Under the pieces are notes generated by a model. That model was given only the letters and a program-made list of their open reading frames with translations. It was not told the DNA's origin and made no database searches. The position numbers and the translations under genes are program-made. This document shows, piece after piece, positions 49,805 through 59,199 of a stretch of DNA of 64,000 bases (position 1 is its first letter; the number at the start of each line of letters is the position of its first letter). Origin of the DNA: Actinomyces gaoshouyii (GTDB lineage: Bacteria; Actinomycetota; Actinomycetes; Actinomycetales; Actinomycetaceae); NCBI RefSeq assembly GCF_002072175.1, contig NZ_MVIV01000004.1:62001-126000 (forward strand). Direction: 5' to 3'.

Positions 49805-51796
49805 TCAGGCCCGGCGGGCCGCCTTGCGGGAGTACCAGTACATGCCAGCGGTCACGAGGGCGAAGACCACCGGGCCGAGCCAGTAGGCGACGGTCTCGAA
49901 GCTGTCGGGGACGAGGGCCAGAGGCGCCTGCTCCCCCCAGAAGCCGACGATGCCGGCATAGACGACGCCCCACAGGGATTCACCGACAATGAGGCCCGTC
50001 GCGGCCAGGGTGCCCATGCGCTTGGCTCGCTCGGGATCCGCCTGCCTGGCGGCCCAGCGGTCGTGGATGAGGCCGAGCAGCGCGCCGATGGGGATCATGA
50101 TGGTGATCGCCATGGGCAGGTACATGCCCATGCCGACGGCCAAGCCGGGCAGGGACAGGTTCTTGGTCGTGCGGGTCAAGACCTCGTTGATGATGATGAC
50201 GACCACGCCGATGATGGCCCCCAGGCCCAGAAGGTTCCAGTTCAGGTCCCCGCCGAAGACGCCCTTGATGAGATCGGAGATGAGGGAGGCCTGCGGGGCC
50301 GCGAGGGCCTTGTCGCCCGCGCCGGGGGCGCCCTGGAACCCGAAGGCGGTCTGCATGAGGTTGAGGACCGGTGGGATGATGATCGAGCCGAATCCCACGC
50401 CGATGACGAGGGCGACCTGCTGCTTCCAGGGGGTGGCGCCCACGAGTTGGCCCGTCTTGAGGTCCTGGAGGTTGTCGTTGGAGATCGTCGCGATGCCGAA
50501 GACGACGGCGGCGGTGAACAGCGTGTAGGCGACGAGCGCGGAAAGCTGGTCGCCCTGGACGCTGCCGTGGACGGCCTTGACGATGAGCGCGGCGGCGATG
50601 GCCACGATGATGCCGACGCCGGAGATCGGGGAGTTGGAGGCGCCGATGAGGCCGGCCATGTAGCCGCACACCGAGGCCACGGCCAGGCCGGTGAGCAGGA
50701 TGAAGATGATCGAGACGATGACGAGCCCGATGACGGAGTGCGCGATGGCAGTGCCCTGGGCGAAGAGCCACAGGAGCACGCCGATGGGCAGCATGGAGGC
50801 CAGGGTGACGGCGATGACGACCTTGGCCGACAGGTCGCGCTCGGTCAGGTCGACCTCCTGGCCGGAGCCGCGCAGCGACGTGGAGCGGATCGAGTCGCGG
50901 ATGCCGATGACGATCGGGCCCATGAGCTTGATGAGCGTCCACACGGCGGCCACGGCGATGGTGCCGGCGCCGATGAGGCGCACGTCGCTCTTGAAGACGG
51001 CGCCGACGGCATCCGCGAGGTCCTCGACGCCGTCGAGCTCGCCCGAGGTCTGGATGGGCAGGAGCACGCCGTAGGAGATGACCAGGCCGACGATCATGGC
51101 GATGCCGACGCCGATGCCGACCAGGTGGCCGACGCCGATGAGGGCCAGGGAGAGGGAGCCGGCCACCGTCGTCCCGCCCGCGCCGATCCTGAAGGCACCG
51201 GAGACCTCGGTGGACACGGCCTTGAGGGAGCCGAGGATGGCGAATCCGGCGGAGGACAGCCCACCCCAGATGATGGCCATGAGCCCGCGGCGCGACTCAT
51301 CGGCGCCCTCGTGGGTGTCGCCGACCTTGAGCACCTCGGCCGCGGCCACGCCCTCGGGATAGGGCAGGCTGGAGTGGGTGACGAGCGCGCGGCGCAACGG
51401 GATGGAGTACATGACGCCGAGGATCCCGCCCAGGGCGATGACGAACACGGACTGCCAGTACGGGAATCCCTGCCACCAGCCGACCATGACGAGGCCCGGC
51501 AGGACGAAGATGATCGCGGACAGCGTTCCCGCCGCGGACGCGATGGTCTGGACGATGTTGTTCTCCTGGACCGTGTGGTCCTTGAAGTAGCGCAGGATCG
51601 CCATGGAGATGACGGCAGCCGGGATCGAGGTGGCGAAGGTCAGTCCCGCCTTGAGGCCGAGGTAAACGTTCGCGGCGGTGAAGATGATCGTGATGATCCC
51701 GCCGATGAAGATGCCGCGGAGCGTGAGCTCCTTGATGGGATGGGATGCGGAGGGCCGGGTACCCGCCGCCGCGCCCGTAGTGGACGAGGAGAACAT
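49805..51796 (-). CDS. OPT-family oligopeptide transporter
   Basis: This 663-residue polytopic membrane protein of the OPT/YSL superfamily has about 14-16 predicted helices. The N-terminal block is ELTLRGIFIGGIITIIFTAANVYLGLKAGLTFATSIPAAVISM in pieces, and SLPYPEGVAAAEVLKVGD is the conserved proline-acid motif. OPT transporters move oligopeptides or metal chelates by proton coupling; the substrate cannot be read here. A TATCCT element near 51866 suggests its own promoter. It sits between hisI and the trpC-like gene. Confidence 0.93.
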   Translation of the reverse strand: MFSSSTTGAAAGTRPSASHPIKELTLRGIFIGGIITIIFTAANVYLGLKAGLTFATSIPAAVISMAILRYFKDHTVQENNIVQTIASAAGTLSAIIFVLPGLVMVGWWQGFPYWQSVFVIALGGILGVMYSIPLRRALVTHSSLPYPEGVAAAEVLKVGDTHEGADESRRGLMAIIWGGLSSAGFAILGSLKAVSTEVSGAFRIGAGGTTVAGSLSLALIGVGHLVGIGVGIAMIVGLVISYGVLLPIQTSGELDGVEDLADAVGAVFKSDVRLIGAGTIAVAAVWTLIKLMGPIVIGIRDSIRSTSLRGSGQEVDLTERDLSAKVVIAVTLASMLPIGVLLWLFAQGTAIAHSVIGLVIVSIIFILLTGLAVASVCGYMAGLIGASNSPISGVGIIVAIAAALIVKAVHGSVQGDQLSALVAYTLFTAAVVFGIATISNDNLQDLKTGQLVGATPWKQQVALVIGVGFGSIIIPPVLNLMQTAFGFQGAPGAGDKALAAPQASLISDLIKGVFGGDLNWNLLGLGAIIGVVVIIINEVLTRTTKNLSLPGLAVGMGMYLPMAITIMIPIGALLGLIHDRWAARQADPERAKRMGTLAATGLIVGESLWGVVYAGIVGFWGEQAPLALVPDSFETVAYWLGPVVFALVTAGMYWYSRKAARRA

Positions 51797-51909
51797 GCGA
51801 AACTCTCGTTGCTCGGTAGACGATGGAGCATCCCGGTGCCACGCGGGCGCGCGGAGTCGAGGATACCGTTGCACCGTAGCACTGATGCCTGGAAACGCGC
51901 GTTCCCACC

Positions 51910-52305
51910 TCAGGAAGTCGGGCGGGCGCCGACGATGGCGCCCAAGTCACCACCGGTGGTGAAGCAGGTGCGCTCGCCGGTGTGACAGGCGGCGCCGATC
52001 TGGTCCACCTCGACCAGGAGGGCATCGCCGTCGCAGTCCAGGCTGACGGCCTTGACGTACTGGGCGTGCCCGGAGGTGTCCCCCTTTCGCCAGTACTCCT
52101 GGCGGGAGCGGGACCAGAAGGTGACGCGCCCCTCGGTGAGGGTGCGCCGCAGGGCCTCATCATCCATCCAGCCGACCATGAGCACCTCGCGAGTGTCCCA
52201 CTGCTGGATGACAGCGCACACGAGCCCCCGCTCATCCCGCTTGAGGCGGGAGGCGATAGCCTCATCGAGGAGAGGCGGGAGGGCGGTGGGCGCGTCATGG
52301 CTCAT
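51910..52305 (-). CDS. hisI: Phosphoribosyl-AMP cyclohydrolase
   Basis: HisI opens the purine ring of PR-AMP in histidine synthesis. The 131-residue protein lacks the HisE domain. It has [33 protein letters not shown] in pieces, the metal-binding DCDGD and the zinc cysteines in [15 protein letters not shown] 52305 with GAGG upstream is used. It lies near hisF, separated by two small membrane-protein genes. Confidence 0.97.
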   Translation of the reverse strand: MSHDAPTALPPLLDEAIASRLKRDERGLVCAVIQQWDTREVLMVGWMDDEALRRTLTEGRVTFWSRSRQEYWRKGDTSGHAQYVKAVSLDCDGDALLVEVDQIGAACHTGERTCFTTGGDLGAIVGARPTS

Positions 52306-52513
52306 GGGCGCATCCTCGCACGGCGGGGTACTGCCGGGCGGCATGAGCATCCCTGGTCGGGCGCGTCGGGGCGGTACGGCTCGTAGCCGGCCGCGTTCGG
52401 ATCGAAGCCCCTGCCGGGGGACAGCATCCTCAGTTTCTGCGAGCAATTCCGTGCGCGAGTCATCGGCCGCAGAGCCGCGCCCTTCGACGACTCGGCCATC
52501 CGTGGGTTCCAAT

Positions 52514-52996
52514 TCAGCCAGGGGGCCCGAGGAGGGGACTCACCCGCGCCCACATACCCGGGAGGTTCCGCAGGACGAGGAACCCGACGCAGGCGATGCC
52601 GTAGCCGACTGCCTCGGCGGAAGTGAGGAGGGGACCAGGGCGCCCGGCCAGTCGGCGGGCGGTCCAGCGCGCCACGAAGAGGACCGCGACGACCTCGGTG
52701 GCCAGGGCGAAGGGGTTGTAGGCCAGGGCAGTGGCCAGGTCCCCGTCGATGAGCGAGGCCGTGGCCCGAGTCCCTCCGCACAGCGGACACCAGAAGCCGG
52801 TGAGGCGGTGCAGTACGCACAGGTCAGGCATCCTCGGGAAACGGTCGGGTGCGAGCGCGTTGCCGAGGATGATGAAGACCGCCGGTAATCCCCAGGAGGC
52901 AGCGGCCGCGACCGTGGCGATAGCGATTCCCCGACGGGAGGAGGCACGGCCGTCCCAGGGCCCCGGGGGGTCAGTTCGCGTTGTTGATCGAGTCAA
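52514..52996 (-). CDS. DUF2752 membrane protein
   Basis: This 160-residue protein has three to four membrane helices and the DUF2752 hallmark [12 protein letters not shown] just after the first helix. Function is unknown. The start is a TTG at 52996 overlapping the end of the upstream DUF4190 gene, which implies coupling. In mycobacteria related genes lie beside lgt and pyk, so the pair travels with the his/trp/lgt region. Confidence 0.85.
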   Translation of the reverse strand: MTRSTTRTDPPGPWDGRASSRRGIAIATVAAAASWGLPAVFIILGNALAPDRFPRMPDLCVLHRLTGFWCPLCGGTRATASLIDGDLATALAYNPFALATEVVAVLFVARWTARRLAGRPGPLLTSAEAVGYGIACVGFLVLRNLPGMWARVSPLLGPPG

Positions 52997-53354
52997 TGGT
53001 CGCCTGAAGGCTGCCCGTAGCGATCGCGAAAATGGTCATCGCCACAGAGATCACGCCCAGGACCACACCCGCAATAGCCATTCCCTTGTTCGTGGCCTCG
53101 CCCCTGCCGGCGGCGCGCATGCCCATCGCGCCGAAGATGATCGCCGGGATTCCCGTGAAGATTCCGCACAGGAGGATGAGGCAGCCGCAGACGAGCGCGG
53201 TGATGCCCATCCAATTCTTCTCAGTCGGGTTGGGGCCGAAGCCATTCGACATCCCATAGGGGTTGACTCCCTGCTCGGGGAACTGCGGTGCCCCGTTGCC
53301 CGGGTACTGGGGCATGCCGTTACCGGGAATCTGGGGGTCGGGATAGTTGCTCAA
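52971..53354 (-). CDS. DUF4190-type membrane protein
   Basis: This 127-residue protein has a cytosolic Pro/Gly/Asn-rich N terminus with PQYPGNG/PQFPEQG repeats and two membrane helices joined by GAMGMRAAGRGEATNKGMAIAG in pieces, typical of DUF4190. Function is unknown. It starts with TTG at 53354, supported by AAGGAAG six bases upstream, a rare start codon. Confidence 0.85.
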   Translation of the reverse strand: MSNYPDPQIPGNGMPQYPGNGAPQFPEQGVNPYGMSNGFGPNPTEKNWMGITALVCGCLILLCGIFTGIPAIIFGAMGMRAAGRGEATNKGMAIAGVVLGVISVAMTIFAIATGSLQATIDSINNAN

Positions 53355-53492
53355 CGTAAGCTTCCTTATCGGTCAATGGCAGCGCTCCTGCCGGGGCGAG
53401 GGAGTACCGCGCCATGCGCCGCAGACTCCGTGTCCGCAGCCGACCGTACAGGCTGGAGCACCGGGACACCAAGCCGCGTCCGGGCCCCGGTC

Positions 53493-54263
53493 TCAGCGAA
53501 CGGGGTGGCCCGCGGCGCGCAGGGCGTCCTTGGCCTGGCCGATGGTCATCGTGCCGTAGTGGAAGACACTGGCGGCCAGCACTGCGTCGGCGCCGTGGTC
53601 GGCGGCGGCGGCGAAGTGCTCGGGCTCGCCCGCGCCGCCCGAGGCGATGAGGGGGACACGCACCGCCCGGCGGACATCGTCGAGCATGGCCAGGTCGAAG
53701 CCGCCGGTGACGCCGTCGGCGTCCATGGAGTTGAGCAGGATCTCCCCCGCGCCAAGCTCAGCGGCCCGCACCGCCCACTCGATGGCATCGATGCCGGTCG
53801 AGCGGGTGCCGCCGTGGGTGGTGACCTCGTAGCCCGAGGGGGTGCTCACGCCGCCGGGGCAGCGTCGGGCGTCCACGGACAGGACGATCACCTGGTTGCC
53901 GAAGCGCTCGGCGACCTCGGTCAGGAGCTCGGGGCGGGCGATGGCAGCGGTGTTGATGCCCACCTTGTCCGCGCCGGCGCGCAGGAGCCGGACCACGTCG
54001 TCGGCACTGCGCACTCCCCCGCCGACGGTCAGGGGCACGAAGACCTGCTCAGCGGTGGCCGAGACAACCTCCAGCATGGTGGCGCGGCCCTCGGAGGAGG
54101 CGGAGACATCCAGGAACGTGATCTCGTCGGCCCCCTGGGCGTCATAGCGGCGGGCGAGCTCGACGGGGTCCCCGGCGTCGCGCAGGCCCTGGAAGTTGAC
54201 GCCCTTGACGACGCGCCCGTCCTTGACGTCAAGGCAGGGGATGATGCGGACGGCGACGCTCAT
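53493..54263 (-). CDS. hisF: Imidazole glycerol phosphate synthase cyclase subunit HisF
   Basis: HisF closes the imidazole ring using ammonia from HisH. The 256-residue (beta/alpha)8 protein starts [20 protein letters not shown] with the first catalytic aspartate, has FLDVSAS with the second region, [11 protein letters not shown] and [12 protein letters not shown] phosphate loops. hisH and hisA are not in the window. Confidence 0.97.
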   Translation of the reverse strand: MSVAVRIIPCLDVKDGRVVKGVNFQGLRDAGDPVELARRYDAQGADEITFLDVSASSEGRATMLEVVSATAEQVFVPLTVGGGVRSADDVVRLLRAGADKVGINTAAIARPELLTEVAERFGNQVIVLSVDARRCPGGVSTPSGYEVTTHGGTRSTGIDAIEWAVRAAELGAGEILLNSMDADGVTGGFDLAMLDDVRRAVRVPLIASGGAGEPEHFAAAADHGADAVLAASVFHYGTMTIGQAKDALRAAGHPVR

Positions 54264-54303
54264 GGATTCACTGCTCCTGGGTTCAGGTGGTGGATGGGCC
54301 GGA

Positions 54304-55755
54304 TCAGTTCCCAGCGGTTGCGGCGGGCGCTGCGGGGCTGGGCGCTCGGCTCGATAGCTCGGGATCGGTGCCGACGGTGGGAGTGGCGCCCGGGCTGGCT
54401 CCAGAAGCCTCCGTCTTGGGTTCCTCAATGGCGAGGACATCGACGACGACAGCCACGGGTCTGTCCCCCCGAGCCTGATCGGCGGGCAGGGCCAGGACAA
54501 CCCTGCTGCCCACGGGCACATCCACGAGGTGGTTGCGCAGCCCGGCATAGGTCTTGGCGCTGCTCAGCTCAACGGCGACGGGCAGGGCCGTGGCACCGTA
54601 GTCATTGGTGATGACGCTCCCGTCGGTCCAGGAGACGGCCTGGACGCGGGCGATAATACGGCTGTTGGAGTGGACCTGCTCGCCCGTGCCCTGGATGAGT
54701 ATGACGGCGGTGGAGCGGGTGGGAGCGGGGAGACCGGTCACGGAGAGCGTGACCGCCCCGGCGTCGCCGGGGATGACGGTCGGCATGCCTGCGACAGGCG
54801 CGACAGCCGTGCCCGAGGCGGTGGTCGGCAGGACATCGATGACGGTGATCTCGGTGGACGGAGTGCCGTCGACGACGACCGGGCCGCGCAGGACGAGCCG
54901 GGTGCCCTCGGTGGTTCCGGTGATGATGTCGGTGAGGTCGTTGAGTGAGGCCTGGTCGACGCTCACGCTCACGAGGCGCCGACTGGTGTGCTCCTCACCC
55001 GAGGAGCCCGCGCTGAGGGAGGTCGTGTTCCTCCCGTCCGTGCCGGAGAAGGTCGCGATGGACAGCAGCGCGGCGTCCCCGGGCTGGAGGGCGCGACCCT
55101 CACCGGTGATGAGGGTGTCGATGATGAGGGAGGACGGCGCGCTCAGTGGCGCCGTCAGCTTGACCACCGGTGTGGCGCCGACTCGCCCGGAGACCGTCAT
55201 CGCCTGGTCCAGTGGGGTGTCCGCCGGGAGCATGGCGGCACCGGTGGGGCTCGCCACCGCCCTGCTGGCCGGTGACTTGCCGTTCACAGTGGACAGGACC
55301 AGCGGGATGATGATGATCGCCGCCACCGCGAGGCAGACGAGGACGAGTGCCGCATGCCCTCTGGGTCGGGAGCGGTTGAGCGCGGCGCCGAGGGCGCGCT
55401 GCCCGCCCGTCGTGGAGAGCGGCTCCGGGGTCTCGAGTGCGTCCTCCGCCACCACGCCGTCGGAGGCGGACCGGACTTCCGGGAATCGGGGTTCGGCGGC
55501 CCGGCGCTGCGCGGCGAGGCGCTCAGCCGCCATCCTCTCAGCCTCCCGGCGCTCGGCCTCGATCCGGGCGGCCTCGGCGCGCTGGGCCCTGAGGCGGGCC
55601 TCCTCTGCCGCGCGTCTGCGCTCGGCCGCCTGGCGCTGCGCGGCCTCCCGGCGCTCGGCCTGCACCTCTCCCAGCCGCTCCAGGCCCCTGCGCTCGCGAC
55701 GGGTCAGCGGACGGGTGCTCTCGAGCCCGTCGTCGTTGTCATCGTGGTTCGTCAT
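54304..55755 (-). CDS. Membrane-anchored FKBP-like domain protein next to pafA
   Basis: The 483-residue protein has a highly charged Arg/Glu/Ala coiled coil (about 20-95), one membrane helix (about 134-156) and a large extracytoplasmic part with two FKBP-like repeats (about 175-300 and 310-445), each with a GxG-type strand such as [16 protein letters not shown] and [13 protein letters not shown]. The aromatic residues of an active prolyl isomerase pocket are largely missing, so it may be a chaperone-like or structural form. Many actinobacteria have an FKBP-type isomerase beside pafA. Its ATG overlaps the pafA stop. Confidence 0.7.
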   Translation of the reverse strand: MTNHDDNDDGLESTRPLTRRERRGLERLGEVQAERREAAQRQAAERRRAAEEARLRAQRAEAARIEAERREAERMAAERLAAQRRAAEPRFPEVRSASDGVVAEDALETPEPLSTTGGQRALGAALNRSRPRGHAALVLVCLAVAAIIIIPLVLSTVNGKSPASRAVASPTGAAMLPADTPLDQAMTVSGRVGATPVVKLTAPLSAPSSLIIDTLITGEGRALQPGDAALLSIATFSGTDGRNTTSLSAGSSGEEHTSRRLVSVSVDQASLNDLTDIITGTTEGTRLVLRGPVVVDGTPSTEITVIDVLPTTASGTAVAPVAGMPTVIPGDAGAVTLSVTGLPAPTRSTAVILIQGTGEQVHSNSRIIARVQAVSWTDGSVITNDYGATALPVAVELSSAKTYAGLRNHLVDVPVGSRVVLALPADQARGDRPVAVVVDVLAIEEPKTEASGASPGATPTVGTDPELSSRAPSPAAPAATAGN

Positions 55756-57224
55756 AGGGGAGCCTCGCGGAGGACGTCCGCGCTCTGACGCCTCATCGCG
55801 TTCAGGGCGGACATGAGCTTATCGACTCTCTCATCCCACGTGGCGAAGGGATCGCGAAGCGCGATGGCCGGCACCTCCTGCCCGCCTGAGCCGGCGTCGA
55901 GGCGCAGGTTGACCCAGTCGGCGGCCAGGTCGGCGCGCAGATCCTGGGCCAGGCCGATCGCCGCGCCCCGCAGGGCCGCCCTCGTCGTGGCCGGCGGGGT
56001 GCTCATCGCAGCCCGGCAGACGTCGTCGTCGAGGTAGCGGCGCAGCATCCCGGCGGCCTCGAGGCGGGCCCGCAGTCCCTCCTCCGGGGACACGTCATGG
56101 TAAGCCAGCGCGAGGCGGGTGACGCGCGGGTCGTCGAGTCCGGTGCCGGCACGCTCGGCGTAGCGGGTGAGGAGCTGGTGCTTGGCGGCCCAGTCGAGCT
56201 CGGTGTCCACGGCTCCGGGGTCCTGCGCGCGCAGGGCCTCCAGGCCGCGCTCCCACAGGTCGAGGACGGCGGACTGGAGGGGGCTGAGGTCGAGCTCGGC
56301 GTGGGCGTGGGCGCGCACACGCGCCAGGTGCTCCCCCTGCAGGTCCAGAGCGGTGATGCTGCGCCCGTCCTTGCGCTCCAGGAGCGCCGTCCCACTGAGA
56401 TCGTGGCAGGTGTCCCGAATGGCGCGCATGGGCTCGGCGAGCTCGAGGTCCGCCAGGTTGCCCCCGGACTCGAGGTAGTCCAGGAGGAGATCCATGGCCC
56501 CCGCCTTCAGGAGCGTGGAGCCCTGGGCGATGTTGGAGTCCCCGACGATGACATGCATGCGCCGGTAGAGCTCGGCGTCGGCGTGGGGCTCATCGCGGGT
56601 GTTGATGAGGGGGCGCGTGCGGGTGGTGGCAGAGGACACGGCGTCGTGCATCTGGTCGGCGCGCTGGGAGAAGACATAGCGGGCGGGGGCGCCGGTGACC
56701 GGGTCGGCGGGCAGCACGTGCCCGGCGCCCACGAGGATCTGCCGGGTGACCAGGTGCGGGACGAGGGTACGGGCGTCACTCCAGAAGTCCCCCCGGCGGT
56801 GGACGAGGTAGTTCTCATGGCAGCCGAAGCCGCTGCCCTCGGCGTCGAGGTTGTTCTTGAGCAGGTGGATGCGCCCGGGCACGCCGGCCGACTCGAGCCG
56901 GGCGTTGGCCCGGGCGGCGAGATCGGCCATGGTGAGCTCGCCGGCGCGGTCCTGGGCGAGGAGGTCGGCGAGACGGTCGCACTCGGCGGTGGCGAACTCC
57001 GGGTGGGAGCCGACGTCGAGGTAGAGGCGGGCGCCGCCCCGGGTGAAGACGTTGGAGGAGCGGTGGGCGGCGATGACGGGGGCGAAGAGCTCGCGCGCAG
57101 CGTGATCGGCGTCGAGCGGCGCCGCGCCGCCAGTGGTGGAGGCGCAGGTGATGCCGTACTCGGTCTCGATGCCGATGATCCGCCGGGAGGGCGGGCGGCA
57201 CCCGCCGTCAGCCGCGGCGCTCAC
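55752..57224 (-). CDS. pafA: Pup-protein ligase PafA
   Basis: PafA joins the C-terminal glutamate of Pup to lysines of target proteins, using ATP. The 490-residue glutamine-synthetase-like enzyme shows the Mg/ATP motif IIGIETEYGIT, the catalytic aspartate region ARLYLDVGSHPEFATAEC, LKNNLDAEGSGFGCHENYLV in pieces and RPLINTRDEPHADAE. Its GTG start abuts the pup stop. No prcB/prcA lie between pup and pafA. Confidence 0.97.
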   Translation of the reverse strand: MSAAADGGCRPPSRRIIGIETEYGITCASTTGGAAPLDADHAARELFAPVIAAHRSSNVFTRGGARLYLDVGSHPEFATAECDRLADLLAQDRAGELTMADLAARANARLESAGVPGRIHLLKNNLDAEGSGFGCHENYLVHRRGDFWSDARTLVPHLVTRQILVGAGHVLPADPVTGAPARYVFSQRADQMHDAVSSATTRTRPLINTRDEPHADAELYRRMHVIVGDSNIAQGSTLLKAGAMDLLLDYLESGGNLADLELAEPMRAIRDTCHDLSGTALLERKDGRSITALDLQGEHLARVRAHAHAELDLSPLQSAVLDLWERGLEALRAQDPGAVDTELDWAAKHQLLTRYAERAGTGLDDPRVTRLALAYHDVSPEEGLRARLEAAGMLRRYLDDDVCRAAMSTPPATTRAALRGAAIGLAQDLRADLAADWVNLRLDAGSGGQEVPAIALRDPFATWDERVDKLMSALNAMRRQSADVLREAPL

Positions 57225-57413
57225 TCACTGACCGCCCTTCTGAACGAATCCCTGGACGAAGGCCGCCGCGTTGGTCTCCAGGACGGAGTCGATCTCGTCG
57301 AGGATGGCGTCGACGCCAGTGGTCTGGACCTGGCAAGCCGCGCTGGTGACCTCGGACTCGGTGCCGCCCTCGCCGCCGGAGGGCCGGATCTGCTGCGCTT
57401 CCTGGCTGGTCAT
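57225..57413 (-). CDS. pup: Prokaryotic ubiquitin-like protein Pup
   Basis: Pup is the small, mostly disordered tag attached to proteins. This 62-residue form has the conserved helix and tail VDAILDEIDSVLETNAAAFVQGF in pieces and ends in ...QKGGQ, so it must be deamidated by Dop before ligation. The N terminus is Gln/Gly/Glu-rich and contains one cysteine (Cys27), uncommon for Pup. ATG 57413 is clear; a longer in-frame extension upstream is not credible. Confidence 0.97.
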   Translation of the reverse strand: MTSQEAQQIRPSGGEGGTESEVTSAACQVQTTGVDAILDEIDSVLETNAAAFVQGFVQKGGQ

Positions 57414-57471
57414 GGTCGTTCCTTCGCGTTGGCCCGACGGTTGGAGCGGGTGGGTCGGGAGTGAGGGGCGG

Positions 57472-59199
57472 TCACTGGACCAAGTCTCCCCCACCTTGGG
57501 CCGCGCGCTCAATCGCCGTGAGAAGTCCCTCAGTCTCGGCCTCGGTGACGGCGACGGCGCCTGGCAGGGCGACTCGGATGAGCTGGGGGCGCTGGGGGGC
57601 ATCGATGACGAGGCTGGTCCAGGAGGCAGAGACGACCTCGGGGATCGTGGCGATCGCGCGGCCCCGCACGGCGGCGCGGGTGCCCGCCGGCGGGGTGTCG
57701 GCGGCGGCCTCGATCCGCGAGGGGTCGAGGAGGCGGCGGACGCGGCCGGCGGCGTCGAGGCGATCGACGACGGACCCCTCGCGCAGGTCGCCCCACGTGA
57801 TGTCGAGAGCGGCCAGGCGCGGATCGCTCCAATCGGTGCCCGAGCGCGCGCGCAGGCCCTCGCAGAGCTGCATCTTGGCGGCCCACTCGATCATGGGTGC
57901 GGCGGCCGCCACCGGCTGGAGGTCGCCCGGCGCGGCGGCGATCGCCTCGAGGAGGCCCAGCGCCTCCTCCCACAGGGCCAGGGCGCGGGCGGTCTCCTCA
58001 CCGAGGTTCTGCGCACCAATGCCCCCGTAGTCGGCCTCGAGCGCGGCGGCGATGACCTCCAGGAGCGAGCGCTGGATGGCGACGGCGCTCATGGGCCCGC
58101 CTTGGGTGGTGAGCGCGTAGGCGAGGGTCGCGTCGTGGGAGAGGGCCCACTGCTGCTCGACGGGGTCGCCGAGGATCCGCAGGGGCGCCAGGGCTCCGAT
58201 CCCCTCGCCGCGCTCGTGGGAGCGCTCCAGGAACCACAGGAGAAGGTCGGTGGTGGCGATCTTGAGATAGCCGGGAACGTCGAAGCGGTTGGCGTCGCCA
58301 TTGATGACGTGGAAGCGGCGCCAGCGGGCTGCGTCGGCATGGGGCTCGTCGCGGGTGTTGACGATGGGCCGGTTGAAGGTGGTCTGCAGGCCGATCGGGC
58401 AGCCAATGAAGTCGGCGCGCTGGCTCATCTGGAAGCCGGGGCGCTCACTGCGCTCGCCCAGCCCCACGCGCCCTGCGCCGACGACGACTGGCCGGGTCAT
58501 GAGGAAGGGCGTCAGGGCCGCGGCGAGGGCGTCGAGGGGCAGGTCGCGACGCACGAGGTAGTTCTCGTGGCTGCCGTAGGCAGCGCCCTTGCCGTCGGTA
58601 TTGTTCTTGTACAGGACGATCTCGGGACCGCCGGAACGGGCCCGGGCCTCCATGGCGCGCCGGGCGATGACCTCTCCCGCCCGGTCCCAGGCCAGGGCGT
58701 CCGTGGGGGTGAGGGCTTCCGGGGCCGAGTACTCGGGGTGGGCGTGGTCCACGTAGAGGCGCGCGCCGTTGGCGAGCACAGCCGTGGTGGCTCGGGGAAG
58801 CGCGGCTTCCTCGTCACTCGGCCTGGGGCGAGTCCCCCAGTCGAGGCCCACGGGGCCGCCATCGGCGGGCGCATCGCCGGAGGGGGCGGGGGCGGTGGGG
58901 TCGTCGGTGAGCTGGCTGGGGTGGGCGGCGGCACGGTCGATGCGCCCGCCGCGCAGGTCCGCCAGAGGATCTTCCCCCTCGTAGTCCCAGGTCACCGAGG
59001 CGGCACCGGGCAGGCCCGGGCGGGAGCGGGCGGCGTAGGCGTCGACGATGAGGCTGGAGAGCACGACGGGGTTGGCGCGGGAGTTGCCGGGCTCGGTGAC
59101 GCCGAACTCGGTCTCGAGGCCGACCGGCCTCGTCGTGGGGCCGAGCGCGGCGACGGGAGCTTGGGCAATAACGGGCATGGATGTGGCTGAGGTGGTCAT
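57472..59199 (-). CDS. dop: Pup deamidase/depupylase Dop
   Basis: Dop converts the Pup C-terminal Gln to Glu and removes Pup from tagged proteins. The 575-residue protein is a PafA paralogue with VGLETEFGVTEPG, the region ARLYVDHAHPEYSAPE with the nucleophilic aspartate, LYKNNTDGKGAAYGSHENYLV in pieces and RPIVNTRDEPHAD. It is longer than the usual 500 because of an expanded Asp/Pro/Ala-rich insertion in the Dop-loop region (about residues 75-130). The ATG overlaps the arc stop (ATGA). Confidence 0.96.
   Translation of the reverse strand: MTTSATSMPVIAQAPVAALGPTTRPVGLETEFGVTEPGNSRANPVVLSSLIVDAYAARSRPGLPGAASVTWDYEGEDPLADLRGGRIDRAAAHPSQLTDDPTAPAPSGDAPADGGPVGLDWGTRPRPSDEEAALPRATTAVLANGARLYVDHAHPEYSAPEALTPTDALAWDRAGEVIARRAMEARARSGGPEIVLYKNNTDGKGAAYGSHENYLVRRDLPLDALAAALTPFLMTRPVVVGAGRVGLGERSERPGFQMSQRADFIGCPIGLQTTFNRPIVNTRDEPHADAARWRRFHVINGDANRFDVPGYLKIATTDLLLWFLERSHERGEGIGALAPLRILGDPVEQQWALSHDATLAYALTTQGGPMSAVAIQRSLLEVIAAALEADYGGIGAQNLGEETARALALWEEALGLLEAIAAAPGDLQPVAAAAPMIEWAAKMQLCEGLRARSGTDWSDPRLAALDITWGDLREGSVVDRLDAAGRVRRLLDPSRIEAAADTPPAGTRAAVRGRAIATIPEVVSASWTSLVIDAPQRPQLIRVALPGAVAVTEAETEGLLTAIERAAQGGGDLVQ

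Noticed and set aside
49463-51985. An 840-codon plus-strand open frame over trpC-OPT
   Set aside because: Its translation is Asp/Gly/Glu/His-rich low complexity, the antisense of real membrane protein codons.
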